In this document: in pieces, positions 11,121 through 22,914 of the stretch
Numbering within the stretch: position 1 is the stretch's first letter
How the letters are laid out: each line of letters starts with the position of its first letter
Assembly (NCBI RefSeq): GCF_963678635.1
Contig: NC_087065.1
Span: 30,632,252-30,692,251, forward strand
From: Symsagittifera roscoffensis
Lineage: Eukaryota; Xenacoelomorpha; Acoela; Convolutidae
Reading direction: 5' to 3'
DNA length: 60,000 bases
Notes under the pieces: generated by a model
What the model was told of the DNA's origin: nothing
What the model saw: only the letters and a program-made list of their open reading frames with translations
Databases searched by the model: none
Program-made: the position numbers and the translations under genes

Positions 11121-11769
11121 TCCCTACAGAGAAGGGCATGTATGTTCTTGACACAGACGCATCAGAAGTAGCCATCTCAGGAATACTGCATCAGGAGCAG
11201 AAATGGAATGGAAGAGCAGTGTCCGTCCCATTGCATATGGCAGTAAGGTGTTGAGTGACGCTGAAATGAAGTACGGTGCACCAAAGGCAGAAATATTGGC
11301 AGTGGTCACAGTCGTGGGGAGGTACCAGGCATATTTAGGGAGCGCTCTGTTTAAGTTACGCGTGGACAATAGAGCGTTATTCTGGTTGAAGACGTACTCG
11401 ATGGATCAGAGCTATATTGGTCGGTGGATAGTCAGATTAGATGACTACCACATGATAATCGAGCACAGGATGCGTGACAAACACCAGAATGCTGACAGCC
11501 TCAGCGAGAAGACTGAGTTTTATGAAAGACTAGAACAGAAACAAGCCAATCAGGCGGAAATTAAGGGAGGGTTCTCGTTTCTGAACAAAGAAACCTATGA
11601 GGCGCTTCCCTTGACGAGATGGTTGGACAAATCTGGACATCCAATTCCGGGCCACTCCGAATTACCGGTGGAGAAAGCAGCGGAAATAAAGATCTTATCA
11701 AAGAAGGACCGGTGCCTTTGGATCTGTTGTTACGTTCGGACCTGGTTCATTAGAAACTCTCTCTTGTGA
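11121..11769 (+). pseudogene. Element A RNase H, broken
   Basis: RNase H degrades the RNA strand during reverse transcription. VLDTDASEVAISGILHQEQ at about 11148, then GAPKAEILAV, KLRVDNRALFWLKTYSMDQS and HRMRDKHQNADSLS give the family's acidic residues. One frameshift lies near 11205. The sequence then keeps one frame through TRWLDKSGHPIPGHSELPV to about 11700, where it breaks. Confidence 0.8.
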
Positions 11770-12606
11770 ACATAAACAGCCTCTCATTGCTGGAAAAAAC
11801 GGTGTAGGTCACTCCGCAAGTAATGCGGATGCTGAGTGAACTGTTGGAGAGAGAATTGACAAGAGATGAACCCGAGTGGGCAGCAGCCATAGCATCGCTA
11901 ACAGTCAGTGAGAAAAAAATGAAAGGGATTGTAGAACTATAGTTCAGCAACTAGTATCCTGGATACCCCACAACGTCTTGACAAGCACATCTTACAAATG
12001 AAAAGAACAGGTGAAAAGGACACAAAAGAAAACCGTCACCATTGAGGATCAGGATCAGTGGGGCGAAGAGGTTGAACAAAACCAAGGGCCAGAAAGTTTG
12101 TCCGGGGAGTCAGGTGTTGAAGAGAATGTTCAAGGTGAGAAACAAGATCTGGAGGATCAAATTTTGTCCGGGGAGTTCAGATGGATGAGCAGAGCGCATA
12201 AATCTGATCCCTAAGAAATAGGATGCTCAGTGACAGATCCTTCCATTAATGACAGCTCGAGGAATTCAGGAATTGACACTTACTCAGACAGGAATTCGAG
12301 CACAGGATCGGAATTGTCAGAGCTAGCGATCCACACGTTGCTAGTGGAAACTCGTGCATGAGACCTGGACAGAGAGTAACGTCAAGACCCTGACAGTGAT
12401 CGGTACCTGCTAAGTAGCGATACAGTCTTTGAGAACGCGGCGGATAATCTAGAAACAATAGCGGTATCGAAACGGTCGATGAGTTTGTTACCGCAGAAAG
12501 AAGTAATCAGGACTGATATTCAACATTTGGCGAAAAAAAAGAGACATATCCATTGGCAAAAACTTGGTGCGTGAAGATGTAAGATGACACGCATCAGCCA
12601 GATGAA
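11770..12606 (+). pseudogene. Element A acidic linker between RNase H and integrase
   Basis: This matches the linker of B1 and B2, and only 12011-12214 keeps an open frame of any length. It has two LSGE units encoded by TTTGTCCGGGGAGT (12097-12110 and 12163-12176), the same nucleotide string that forms the element's 3' polypurine tract. The units are 22 residues apart, not 14 as in the B family. No enzyme domain is visible. The role is unknown; a flexible spacer is the simplest view. Confidence 0.6.
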
Positions 12607-13822
12607 ATGAATAGTCATTTGAGGGTCATGAAGACGTCCTTGAAGGCGAGATACAGACTCTCAGACCTATTAAAAGCACAAAGAAATGACCGCATGACTA
12701 GTAACTTGAAAAGCTGGATCGAAAATGGAACACCAGACAAAGGTGACCTGGAGGAAGACAGTTACCGTATTCTGAGACAGTACTCTTTATGCAGAAAGAG
12801 GGGAGGTTATATCCGAACAAGGACGGGATCGTGGCCTGCAAGAGAACAGAAGAAGACAAAGTCCTGCACAAATATAACTCGATAGTGTTGCCGCAACTCT
12901 ATCAGACAGAACTTTTGTTCAGGTCGCATGATCAGATGGATCATCAGGAATCGACAAAGTATACCAGAGGGTCCTGAAGCGCTTTGAATGAAAAAAGCCG
13001 GCGAGAAGTGGGTAACAGCATGTCTGTCATGCCAACAGGTTAAGGATCCAAGGAAAAAAGCCGGCGAGAAGTGGGTAACAGCATGTCTGTCATGCCAACA
13101 GGTTAAGGATCCAAGGAAATTGAGATTTCCCCGGCAGTCGATCGAGTCATCTGAATTCAACGAGGTGGTGCAGATTGACCACCAGAAATATGTATGACAG
13201 AAAGTACCTATAATCAAGTCTTGGTCAAGAAAGACCACTTCACGACGTATGCAGAGGCCGTGCCCCGCAAAACTGCCTCAGCAGAAGAGACGTGCCATCA
13301 CCTAATCAAAACATGGATAGCAAGACATGGTTGTCCGATGACGTTTTAATCGGATAACGGAACAGCTTTCGTTGGAGAACTTACGAAAGAGCTCATGAGA
13401 CGTTCACAGGTGGCTCAAGCTCACTCCACGACATACCATCCCCTGACGAATGGCTCAGTGGAAAGGAAAAATCGAACGTTAGTGTCGATGCTGAGGGAAT
13501 ATTTTTCCAGGTACATGACCGATTGGGACAGTTACCTTCCACAGGTGATGGGAGCTTACAACAGCACGCAACACTCAACCACCTGAGTTAGTCCACACAT
13601 GATGTAAACCAGACACGAGAAGTCTTTGCCCTTGACTTTCTTTTACCCAGAGTATGATGGGAAGAAAACATCACCACAATTCTACATAAGGGTTATGATT
13701 AGAATTCAACAAGAACTAAACGACTTGTGTAGATGGAACACTCAGCAGGCACAGGCAAGGCAGAGGAATAGATTCGATTAAAAAAAAGCTGGTGCAAAAG
13801 CTTACTCGGTAGGAGACAACGT
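12607..13822 (+). pseudogene. Element A integrase (zinc and catalytic core), broken
   Basis: Integrase inserts the cDNA into host DNA. The region opens with ARYRLSDLLKAQRNDRMTSN, has the HX4H half of the zinc site (HDQMDH), and the CX2C half (ACLSCQQ), which is duplicated by a 63-base tandem repeat. The core follows: WIARHGCPMTF, then a TAA where B1 and B2 have CAA, then SDNGTAFVGELTKEL and the YHPLTNGSVERKNRT block that holds the catalytic Glu. Several frameshifts and stops (13196, 13348, 13584) follow. It is inactive. Confidence 0.85.
12991..13116 (+). repeat. Perfect 63-base tandem duplication inside integrase
   Basis: Two identical 63-base units (12991-13053 and 13054-13116) repeat the stretch encoding KKAGEKWVTACLSCQQVKDP in frame. 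B1 and B2 have one unit. The absence of any difference between the units means the duplication is recent compared with the decay of the element. Confidence 0.95.
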
Positions 13823-15182
13823 ATGGTTAATTCAAAACGTTATACCACCGAAAGGAACGAAAAAATTCCTAAAAAGTGGAGGGGACCCTTCATGATTACG
13901 GAAGTGCACCAGGAGGTACGTTTTTATAGACTGACTGCCGGCCGAGCCGCTCACTATGAAAACATTAAGCCACTCAGTCCATCGACAAAAGACTGGTGTA
14001 TGCCTGCAGACATGGAAGAGCGGGATTATCTGATGATGGACCCTGCCTGTGAGGTCAATGAGAAAGGCACCAGGGGAAAGAACGATGGAAATGAGGTCGT
14101 AGAGGAAGGATCAAATCCACTACTGGACCTGGATCCCAACGAGTTGATTGAAGCAGATGATGAAACCTTACCCTACACAGAAGAGGACTGGCAAGACCCC
14201 GAACAAATGGAGGTCCCCAAGAATTTGGAACCAGATATTCCGTTTACGATACAGACTCGACAGAGTGACAGGACAAGACTCACGAAGAAATATAATCCTA
14301 ACGGAGATGACTTCGTAGTGGACAGGATAGATCTGAAGAAGATAGTGGAAGAAGTGGTGGGTCTAGAAGGAATAACCGTGTCGCAAGACATCGATATAGT
14401 CGACGACCACGACGAGGAGTGGATCGATGACCGGTCCAAGCCCGAGGTAGAATTCGACGACGAGCAACAGCAATCCTATGAACAAGACTTGACGAATCTG
14501 CGTTTCTTGGAATGGCTGAACGAAATGACTTCGGACCCAATGAAAACCAGTATCACGATTCAAGATGCAGATCGTGAGAGCATGAAATACATAAAAACCT
14601 CGATATAATATCCATTATGCGATCGACGGGGACGTCGATGGATATTTTTACCCACACTGTAGGACTTACCCAAACTGAAAAAAAATAATTTTAAAAAATT
14701 TAAGAATAGCAAGAGAGACAAGTGATCTAGAAGCAGAAACAGGTGAGGACCCTAAGAAACCGGACATAGGGAGAGTAGTTGAGTCATATTTTAACCTAAT
14801 ATTGACAGGTAGCGTAATATTGACAGATAGCGATTTTATACTCACAAATAGAACATGTGCGATAGCGATCACAGCAGAAATGAGTTTTAAGGCAGCGTTA
14901 GCAGCGGATTTTGAAAGAGAATATAACAACATAGAATTCCTTTGGAAGCTAAGACCAGGAATAGGAGGCGTAGCAGCCTTGCCTCCGGTGGCGTCACAGA
15001 TACCGGGAACATTTTTATGTTTCTTGGTGATGTGGCGAAGGAAAGCGGCAGGTGGACCCGGAAAACCTAGTCTTGTCCTTGACGAGATTGAGAGACTTCC
15101 TTGTGGAAGGGGAAGTGAAGGAATTCTCGCTTCGAGTGTACGGTCCGAACCGAGGAGGACTGCATCCATGGTAGCTGTTTAA
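13823..15182 (+). pseudogene. Element A integrase C-terminus plus macrodomain-like region, broken
   Basis: WRGPFMITEVHQEVRFYRL is the GPF module that ends many Ty3/Gypsy integrases. A long acidic stretch follows to a stop at 14606. After a gap the frame opens again near 14802 and reads TDSDFILTNRTCAIAITAEM, ALAADFEREYNNIEFLWKLR and GGVAALPPVASQIPGTFLCF, the N-terminal half of the macrodomain-like region seen whole in B1. The second half is frameshifted from about 15030: the LRDFLVEGEVKEFSLRVYGP-like reading is in another frame. The region between 14610 and 14700 has lost the central polypurine core that B1 and B2 keep. Confidence 0.7.
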
Positions 15183-15363
15183 AGATACCATTTAAAGATC
15201 AAAATCTCTTTATCTGATTGTTTTCAATAAATTTTAAAATAAAATTAGAGTAAAGCTGACAAATGTGATTCTCGTGATCTTTTTTCTAGATCCTGATTGA
15301 TCGTTTAATTACTCACTTGAGTTCAAATCATTGAATCAATAACAGAATCAAACCTGAAAGAGA
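15183..15363 (+). promoter_or_regulatory. Gap before ORF2 with candidate 3' splice site (AG at 15288-15289)
   Basis: ATCTTTTTTCTAG followed by ATCCTGATTGATC lies 75 bases before the ORF2 ATG. B1 (36394) and B2 (48031) have TTGTTTTTTAG followed by ATCTTGATTGATC at nearly the same distance. The rest of the gap shows nothing else. Confidence 0.5.
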
Positions 15364-16397
15364 ATGGATAATTTCAACTTGGACGAATTGATGGACCTGG
15401 CAGAGGCATATGTAGGACCGATGGTAGATGCGATCTATCGGAGGCTAATGGATCGAGACTTCGCTCTGGAGGACGCGGAGGTAGTCATGTTGCTGACCGC
15501 CTTAATAAACATCTGGGGGCATGATAACCGTGGGGACCGCCCCACGGAAGTCTTATTGATGGCAGCATATGTAGAAAGAGGAGTACTAGACCGCCTGAAC
15601 ATGAGGGTAATGAGGTGGAGAAAAGGGGCTCTCTCAGGAAGTGACTTGGCGAACGAGCCTGGATTGGGAAGTTCAGGGCCTACCAGCCAGGTGAGATGCC
15701 TCTGCCAACCAAGCCTAGGCCTGGTCTGAGAAGGATGCATCAGGAGAAAAACAGCAAGGCTGCCTCGTCTAGATCACAATTGAGAGCAGCTGTGCCACCA
15801 AAGAGGACGAGAGTAGGAGAAGAGGTTCAGACGAACGAAACCATGCAAGATCTTAACGGAACGATAGAAGAACTGGAGAAGACCAGAAGGGAGCTGGACG
15901 AAATGACCAAAATCATGCTCAGTACGTAAGGAGACAGAGTATGAAAGAGATTGTTTGAACATTGCAACAAGAAGCGGGGTGAAGAAGTAGAGCGCTTGAG
16001 GCGAGAGTACAAAGAGCGATTGGAGCGGCTTGCGTTGACGACAGCCGTAGAAAGAGCAATACCTACAAGGATAATTCCTCGTGGGCAGTCCCCGATGGAA
16101 CCTTTGACGCCTCGCGAGCTGAGTCAAACGAAGGAGACGCGAATCCCAGCTACAACTGCTCGAGTGACAATCCCGGACCCGAGTGACACCCTAGGTGACC
16201 CAGTCGTGGAGCAAACAGTGAAAAAATTGATAGAAACAGCTGGACGATTGGTCGCTAATAGGAATGTGCCAGGTTCCGGGTTGACTGCACCCTATGGAAC
16301 AATAGATGATACGGGCAAAGTACAGCTCTCCCAAGAGACGATGGCGAGAATGGCAGCTAATGACACAACGTTCAACGTTACCAGTAAAGAGCTCTAA
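15364..16397 (+). pseudogene. Element A ORF2, N-terminal region
   Basis: It starts at ATG 15364 (MDNFNLDELMDLAEAYVGPM) and matches the B starts (MGDTNELMEFLSASLG). The first open piece ends at 15729. The following pieces are rich in charged residues with heptad-like runs (IEELEKTRRELDEMTKIM), suggesting a coiled coil, as in B1 and B2 (ERDEWKKKFEDLQ). The open frame at 15951-16397 carries TIPDPSDTLGDPVVEQTVKK, matching IPDPSDTYLATQFQDSFNQV in B1. No known enzyme domain is present here. Stops and frameshifts break it. By family comparison it is the N-terminal arm of the SGNH protein. Confidence 0.65.
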
Positions 16398-17319
16398 AGT
16401 CCCAGACAGGAAGATACGAGAGATGCCGACGAAGAAAGTGTCCCGAGTGATTGACGTACAGAAGAACAACAAGTTGAAGTATAACTTCAGAGGAGTTCCA
16501 GACACGGATCCGCGAGCCTGCTTCAATCGATCGACTTGGAGCCCAGCAGTAAACCTACAGCAACCGCCACTGGGGACATCACATCTGATACTGGGTGACA
16601 GCTTGGTGAGAGTACTCCAGATCTTGAGGACATCCCGGATCACTACCGTGATGGCCTTTGGAGGTGCAACGATAGCCCAGCTTTTTCGGATGGTGGAGTT
16701 GATGAACCCAGGGAAGATCCCTAACATAATGATCCTAATAGGGACGAAAAATGTATCTAGAGGCTCAGATGAAGAAGAGGCACAATGGGAGTCGATGAAG
16801 GTGTGCCTATTAACTAATCTCTGGCAGAAATTCAAGTGCGCGGTACTAACCGTCTGCACCGTACACGTGAGCACAAAAACGTTGACATCGACAGGAAGGA
16901 GGCATAATGAAGGAGTCATCAGGTGGAACAATATACTGAGGAATCTGGCGAGTCGGAATGCTGGACGGATAATCCTTATGGACGTTGAACGCGAGCTGAG
17001 AGCTATGGATCAGGTCAGATTAACCACCGATGGGATCCACTTTGATAGCATCGAAGGACAAGCCTGGTTGAACCGAGTCTTCCAGGAGCGACTGGATGAA
17101 AAGGAAGTCGAGCTCTTTGACACGGGAGTACTAAAGAAGGAAGAAACCGCGGACGAGCCGGCAATTTCAACCTTTGTGCCCCCTAACTTAGAGACACGTA
17201 TGGGAACGGTCCCATCCGTGACCCACAGGCCGCAAGTCTTTAGCGAGCCAGGGCAAAGGACAGATATACATGATCGATTGGGGGAAGCGCCAATAAGAAG
17301 AACTATCCATCCAAGATGA
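16398..17319 (+). pseudogene. Element A ORF2, SGNH/GDSL-type hydrolase domain
   Basis: One open frame runs to 17319. SHLILGDSLVRVLQILR gives block I with the nucleophile Ser, FGGATIAQLFRMVE block II with Gly, LIGTKNVSRGSD block III, and TTDGIHFDSIEGQAWLNRVF block V with the Asp-His pair. SGNH hydrolases are mostly esterases or acylhydrolases. Block III is GTKN here, while B1 and B2 have GTND, so the oxyanion-hole Asn has been displaced or lost. The substrate cannot be told. Sequence after the domain (RMGTVPSVTHRPQVFSEPG) is low-complexity linker. The preceding stop at 16395 shows the frame break from the N-terminal arm. Confidence 0.75.
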
Positions 17320-19784
17320 AGATTAGGACCTGTCAATCCGACCGCGGAGACGACCAGCACCTCGAGATCAGAGACAAGATCAGAGACAACGAGTACCAGC
17401 CGAGAGGAGCGACGTCCAGACTGGAGCTCTTTGATGTGGTCGAGGCCAATACCTTCTCCCTGGCATATATACAAACAAGACCTGATGAAATTAAACCTTC
17501 AGACGGTGAGATTTGCAGTAGATGCCATGAGGATGTTGAATGGAGCGAGATTATCCGTCAACGGATTGTATTCAATTACAGGCGTGGACTGGTTGATGGC
17601 AGCTGGCATAAACTTCAGCTCCAAGGCTGCCTTGAGATTTGCCGACTTAGAGTGACTGCCCTCAAACAATAAAATGGGTCCAGTGAATGCAAGACCTTTG
17701 CAAGATGTGAAACTGAATCACGATGAAGGAAATCGAGAAGAAAATCCCGCAAGATCCTTGGGAACGAACATCAACACAGTAGGGGTTTCCTGAGCAGACT
17801 CAGAGAGACTACGACAGCCGAAGACGCTGTATGGTCAGCTATAAAGGATATCCTCGAATCAATGGGTGAAGTAGTGGATACCCTGAAAGAAGGTGCCTTC
17901 ACCAAGATAACACCGAGAGCCCTGTTTGCACTGTCTTCGGGATATACTCCGGGATGGACTGAAGTTTGTATACGCGATGGTGGCGTTGCTCTCGGAAGGA
18001 AAATGTGAAGTGATCATATCTGCCCCAAATCGCGGAATAGAGATGGAGAACCAAAGACCACTTAGGGCGGATTAACCTGCATTGTGGTCTGACATCTCGA
18101 ATGCGATGCGAGGACTCAAGAACCACTCACTACACATGTTAGTGTTGGACGAGGTACTGGGGTTGGAACTGTCCAACTTCAGCTGATAACTCAAACTGAA
18201 ACCAGAAATTGACGATGACCATCGAGTTAGCGTAGCGATGTCAAACGATTCATGGTTCCGAGGAATGGAAGTAAAGGAGGAAGGAGAGAGGGAAGAATTC
18301 CAAGCAGACGAGAGCTCACTTGGAAGCGATGGTTTTGAGAACGAAACCAGAGGCTAACAAGTGGCTGCACTTGACCCCTCGAATAGCTGCATTGGGCGCG
18401 GATGCTTTCGAGCGAGGCCCAGTGATGATCAGGAAAATCCATGCCTACCTAGTGAAAGAGGTGAACCTGGCCGAAAATGCTGAAGAAAAGTCAGCCGAGT
18501 TTGTAAATAGAGTGTGCCAAGTTACGTTAGAATTGGAGATACTCAGCCAATGCGGAGAGAGTACCCTTAAAGATTTCAAACCGTCTCCAATGAATCACGG
18601 AAAGAGAAGCGTCGCAGGAGAGCTAGTCCCAGTGGAATATAACCGACTGACATTATCGGAAACTGTATCGATTGATGAACCCGCCGGTGATTACATGGAG
18701 ATGTTGGAATACAGAAACTCGGCCAGATGACACCCAATTGCACTGGAAGACAAAGGTGCTAAGAAGGTTATCGGGAGACGATGATGCAAGGCACCACCCT
18801 GAAACAGAAGGCATACGGAACTCTGGTATCGTCTGAAAAGCACGCGGAGATGATGGAGCAGTTGGTGAGCCTTCCATGGAGAGCAGTAGTATTACGATAC
18901 TTCGAAGAAGAAATGAGAACCACGCCGAAGATACACGCTCTGATATCAATACCCTATGTGAGAACGGAGTCACAACTGAGGTTCGCTTGGTGCATGATTG
19001 GACTGACACGCGGGGAATATGATTTGGAAGAAAGAAAAAGATATTAATGACGAGTATGAGAGATCTGATAACCCAAGAAGGAGCAGCAATGATAGAACAA
19101 ATTTCAGTGCCAGCATTGAACATTTGTGTCGTGATGCTAAGAGAAGGCGATGAATGAGCGAAAGCCTTGCTATTGCTAGCACTTTTGGCCAACCATCAGA
19201 GCAAGCGGATGCGAGTAAACATGAAGGAGCCTGGGGAGCTGGAACCGATGAAAAAGATCGACGAAATAAGAAGATTCTCTAACAAAGAAATGAGGCTCTC
19301 GAAAGAATCTATGGGAGCACTGCCGAAACCCAGTGAATACTGTGGACCGATCAGGAAAAAATTATACAGTTACGTATCCGGGATCATAGTGATGGCGTAC
19401 AACTCTTTCAGAAATGAAGACATACGCGATTGCTTCTTTGATTACGAGCAAGCAGTTATGCTAAGATTCTGGACGTCAAGAATTGCAACGATAAGAAGCG
19501 CTGCTAATCAGCAGAGCAATCTGGGACTAGTCTTGGAGGAAAAAGTGACTGCACCTTCAGTGCCAAAATCTGACAACCGAGTGGAGTTTGGATTGGGATT
19601 CTCGGACGAATTGCTAAGAACGAGTTTGATGGTAGTGTGGGAACTGATGAAACCATCATGGTGTCCGAGTCCTAACGCCGATTCGATAATGCGTGCGACA
19701 CAAGACGTGCAGAGAGAACTGAACTCAGACCGTAACTTGCGTGACCTGAACATCATTCATAATTTGATGACGACAGCCTCTTAG
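17320..19784 (+). pseudogene. Element A ORF2, middle region, unrecognised
   Basis: Pieces match the B1 protein in order: VDWLMAAGINFSSKAALRFA (17587), ITPRALFALSSGYTPG (17910), LVLDEVLGLELSNF (18140), LRTKPEANKWLHLTPRIAAL (18330), EYNRLTLSETVSIDEPAGDY (18640), and the 19167-19784 segment with YVSGIIVMAYNSFRNEDIRD. Compared with B1, two stretches are absent: most of the second SGNH-like region (B1 about 38750-39240) and about 2.2 kb (B1 about 39960-42180). I do not recognise a family for the rest. Many stops are present. Confidence 0.6.
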
Positions 19785-20617
19785 AGCAACGGACAAAATA
19801 AAGTAGAATTGCTTGGCTGGGGACCAGAGGAATGGGTCAAACCTGGTAGCTGTCTGCGGAAGCCTGTGGTCTAGAGGGTCCCATCTGTGGAGATCTGGGT
19901 TGCGTTAAGACCCTGGAGAAACAACACAGGCAATTGACGATATTGTTTGGGAACATTGTGATGAAGGCGAAAACGGAAACGAAATTGATTGCAGATTGCC
20001 ATGGAGGAACCGAGGTGAATTTAGTGACTGCACTAGGATTCTACAGCGTGTTTGGTTCTTTTGAGTCACTATTGAATCTAGAACAAAAGCATGAGATGGT
20101 TACAACCATCAGTGTAGAAGTGTTTCCGAGAGTGTTGGAAACCGAGCAGAAGTATATTGGAAAGTGGAGAGAAGCGATCGAGGCGGAAATGAACATCCGG
20201 CATAGTGAAACCTATCGTAGACCGACGGGAGCGAGATATTCGGTGGGATCAACTCTAGCTTCAATGTGCAAGAGCAGATACCCAGTGCATTTTGTAGCGG
20301 TGGATGTGAAAAGTACGAGAACGATCGTGGATCAAGCCTTCTCAGTGCCAAAATGCGTAAGAATAGCGAGAATGTCAGAAAAATCTTACGAGTTACTGTG
20401 CAAAATGTTTTCAGCAGTTCCGGAGGGAACCAAAGAGGAATTAGAATCGATACTGGGAACTCATGAGAAGTTCATGAGATACGCCAGTAGGAACTTCAGT
20501 GACTTTGAAAGACAAAAGCAGAAAAGATCAACAGTCACGGAATACATTACAGTAGATGAGAATGATGAAGTCCACCGAGTGATGATGGAAGTGGAACCAG
20601 TACTGGAAGCTTCGTGA
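19785..20617 (+). pseudogene. Element A ORF2, C-terminal region
   Basis: The open frame at 19934-20617 matches the B2 segment 45676-46400 over its whole length: LIADCHGGTEVNLVTALGFY, IDQAFSVPKCVRIARMSEKS-like (VDQAFSVPKCVRIARMSEKS), and the shared end MEVEPVLEAS before the stop. Upstream, 19785-19933 reads in other frames (TLEKQHRQLTIL is the join). No known domain. Keeping the same stop position in A and B2 supports this as the true ORF2 end. Confidence 0.65.
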
Positions 20618-20638
20618 AAGCGTAATTGGAGGAGCATC

Positions 20639-21390
20639 ATGTCAACACATGATGAGTTCCCCTGCCATTTCTTGCTACAAACATGGTGGTATTGCGGGCG
20701 TAGTAATCTGGTGTTGATCTGGGACTGTGGAGAGCTGCTCTCCATGGGTTTACCAGATTCATCACAGCCCATAACGATAGTGATAGTAGGAGTTATGATG
20801 GTGATACGATGGCTGGAAGCTCATGTAAGAGAGAACAAAATACAGGAAACGCCGACGAAAGAACAGTTACAGGAATTGGGTTGTCTAAAAGATTTAGATC
20901 TTTTTGAGACAAGGTGCAGAATCTTGAACATTCCGATGGAAGTGAAAAAGATATAAACCAGAAGACTACTGATGCCATGGTTCAGAGCCAACATGACTGC
21001 ATGGTTGTACGAGTATGCCAAGAAACATATGTCGAAGCACAGCAGAGTGTACAGTGCGTATCAGAATGATATTGGAGCAGGAGCTTTCAAGCGAGCTTTT
21101 GTAACTCATCGGAATGCAGTAACCACCGCAGTGAAGAGAACTTCTAGGACAAGTGAATGTGATGGACGGGAAAAAGAAGAGATTTTGAAGGAGTCTTGGA
21201 GAGAAACGTGACGTTGTGCCTCCACAGCAGCTTCTGCTGAAACAGAGAAACTAACGTTGATCCTCTACCTTGTTGTAAACAAAGATTAGAAAAGCAGAAG
21301 TGTTCGAGGACTGCCACCAACAGCGTCAGGATAGCTATTGACGTGTTGCAAGGAGGAGATGGAACATTGGAGGAGGAGATGGAACATTGA
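20639..21390 (+). pseudogene. Element A ORF3
   Basis: A separate small ORF starts with ATG 21 bases after the ORF2 stop (MSTHDEFPCHFLLQTWWYCG) and matches B2 ORF3 to its end (GDGTLEEEMEH, stop at 21388-21390). It is broken by a TAA at 20954-20956, followed by the rest of the match (LMPWFRANMTAWLYEYAKKH), and by a TGA at 21238. The product has Cys and His residues (PCHF, LCLHSSFC, PCCK) but no motif I can name. One hydrophobic run, ITIVIVGVMMVIRWLEA, could be a helix. The family is unknown to me. Confidence 0.65.
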
Positions 21391-22201
21391 CAAATGGCCG
21401 AAAAACAAGATGCAAACGAATGAAAATTAGAAGAATTTAGAAGTTTTAGAACTTCTAAACGACAAACAAAGAAGGAAACCAAGAAGCAACGAAAGAGAAG
21501 ATTTTAAAATTCAGAATCGTTTTGTCTGTGAGAAAAACTCAAATGAGAAACAAAGCAACTAAGCTTGCAATTGAAACTGAAAAGAAAACATTTTGTTGAG
21601 TTTTGAAGATTAAAGAATTTGTTGCATTTATAAATTAGCAATATGATTTTAGTTAGTGGCTTTAGAGACACTTACTATCTATTTAGAGAGGCTTGAGTGG
21701 GGAATATATTAAAAAATTCCAGCCTGCATGATTGTTTTTAAACAACTAAGACGACTGATCACTTTGTGGTGACATCAAAGGCTTGGGTAATCTCTTGAAG
21801 AGGGAGATTGTTTCTTTGTTCCTTCTAACCACGGAGTTCCCTAATTTCAATAGTCAGAACCAGTAACAACTAATTTTCTGAAGGTAAGAATTATGTAGGA
21901 TAATTTTAGTCTGTGTGTTAGCAGGACTGTCCTGCGTCCCAACACTTTTTAAACCTAGGAGAAAAAGTTTTAAATCGGGACATAGACATTGGAAGTCAGA
22001 AAAAAATTTTTATCTTAAGTTATATCCTCGAAAGTGCAGATTAGCTAAAGAATTTGGAATGCAATTATAGTGTAGTATGATGCCATTTATATTCTGCAGA
22101 TAGTCGAAATGACGTGGATAAGAGTGACTTCATGCATTTTGTAAATTCTGTTCGATGGCACTGTACCATTTTGATGAAGACTACGGGACTCAATGAGGAC
22201 A
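21391..22201 (+). other. Element A 3' untranslated region
   Basis: No coding sequence is visible. It is AT-rich. GTAGTATGATGCCATTT at 22072-22088 is conserved in B2 (minus strand, 44291-44307) at about the same distance from the LTR, so it may be a 3' cis element. Confidence 0.55.
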
Positions 22202-22224
22202 TTGACAGGGCTGTCCGGGGAGTA
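22202..22224 (+). promoter_or_regulatory. Element A 3' polypurine tract
   Basis: GCTGTCCGGGGAGTA directly precedes the 3' LTR start TGTGAC. A purine-rich run next to the 3' LTR primes plus-strand DNA synthesis in LTR elements. The same core precedes the B2 3' LTR. Confidence 0.7.
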
Positions 22225-22914
22225 TGTGACATTCGACCAGAATGATCAAAATGCAATTTCGCATTCGAATTTTAATTGGAACAACTAACCGAGAAGATTG
22301 ATGATTTTTTTGAATTAGTGACGTTATTTGGACGATCAGACATATCGAGAAGGGTTAGTTTTGACTGACATGCTAATTTTTAAAATTTCGATTTGGAAGT
22401 GAACGACACGTAACTTCTTCTATTTCGCACACACTGAAACTGCGAAGTCAGAACAACAGCAAGTGACAACAGCAACGAAAGTGACAACAGCGACGAAAAA
22501 ACGGCAGAATGTTCAGATTGTGCTTAGAAATTGTTAGAAACCACTCCGAGTAGTGACAATTGTGCCGTTACAGAGCAGTTCACAAGAACCAGGAAGGGTG
22601 TTGGGACGACGTGTGCAGTCTCCCGAGAAGAAATAAGAGCGTTATTTCTCCGGATTCCTGAATCCGGAAGGGTCTCGGGATTGGAACTTGAACTGTTTTA
22701 TACAACCTTTTAGCTTCCCGGAATGTCTTGAGTTGAATTTAATTAATACCAAATTCGTTTTCAGATAATGAGAAGCTAGGAGTTGGGGAAAAGGGTTGAT
22801 CAATCTTCAATGGAGATGATGATTTTTATCTACTGAACAAAAACAATAGAAATATAATATATAGTAGTATCCCTGTTTTAAGGAGTGACCTCGTGTTCTG
22901 GGGATACTGAGACC
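22225..22914 (+). repeat. Element A 3' LTR, first about 690 bases
   Basis: It aligns with 1905-2598 of the 5' LTR, including the TATA-like box and the left arm and loop of the cap-site hairpin. It breaks inside that hairpin after GGGGATACTGAGACC, where B1's LTR begins. The missing 3' part should lie past the right edge of the window if the nested model is right. Confidence 0.85.

Larger units (their letters stand above)
1905..22914 (+). mobile_element. Element A: giant Ty3/Gypsy-type LTR retrotransposon, decayed
   Basis: A 5' LTR at 1905 and a partial 3' LTR at 22225 bracket gag, protease, RT, RNase H, integrase, a macrodomain-like region, ORF2 with an SGNH hydrolase, and ORF3, all on the plus strand. 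RT, RNase H, then integrase is the Ty3/Gypsy order. The two LTRs differ by very roughly a tenth over the aligned part by eye, and every ORF is broken, so this is an old insertion. The 3' LTR stops at 22914, where B1 begins; the rest should lie to the right of the window. The five bases before the 5' LTR are GAAAG, a candidate target-site duplication that cannot be checked here. Confidence 0.9.

Noticed and set aside
15364-21390. Independent host genes between elements
   Set aside because: All the pieces are colinear with ORF2 and ORF3 of B1 and B2 and lie between pol and the 3' LTR, so they belong to the elements.
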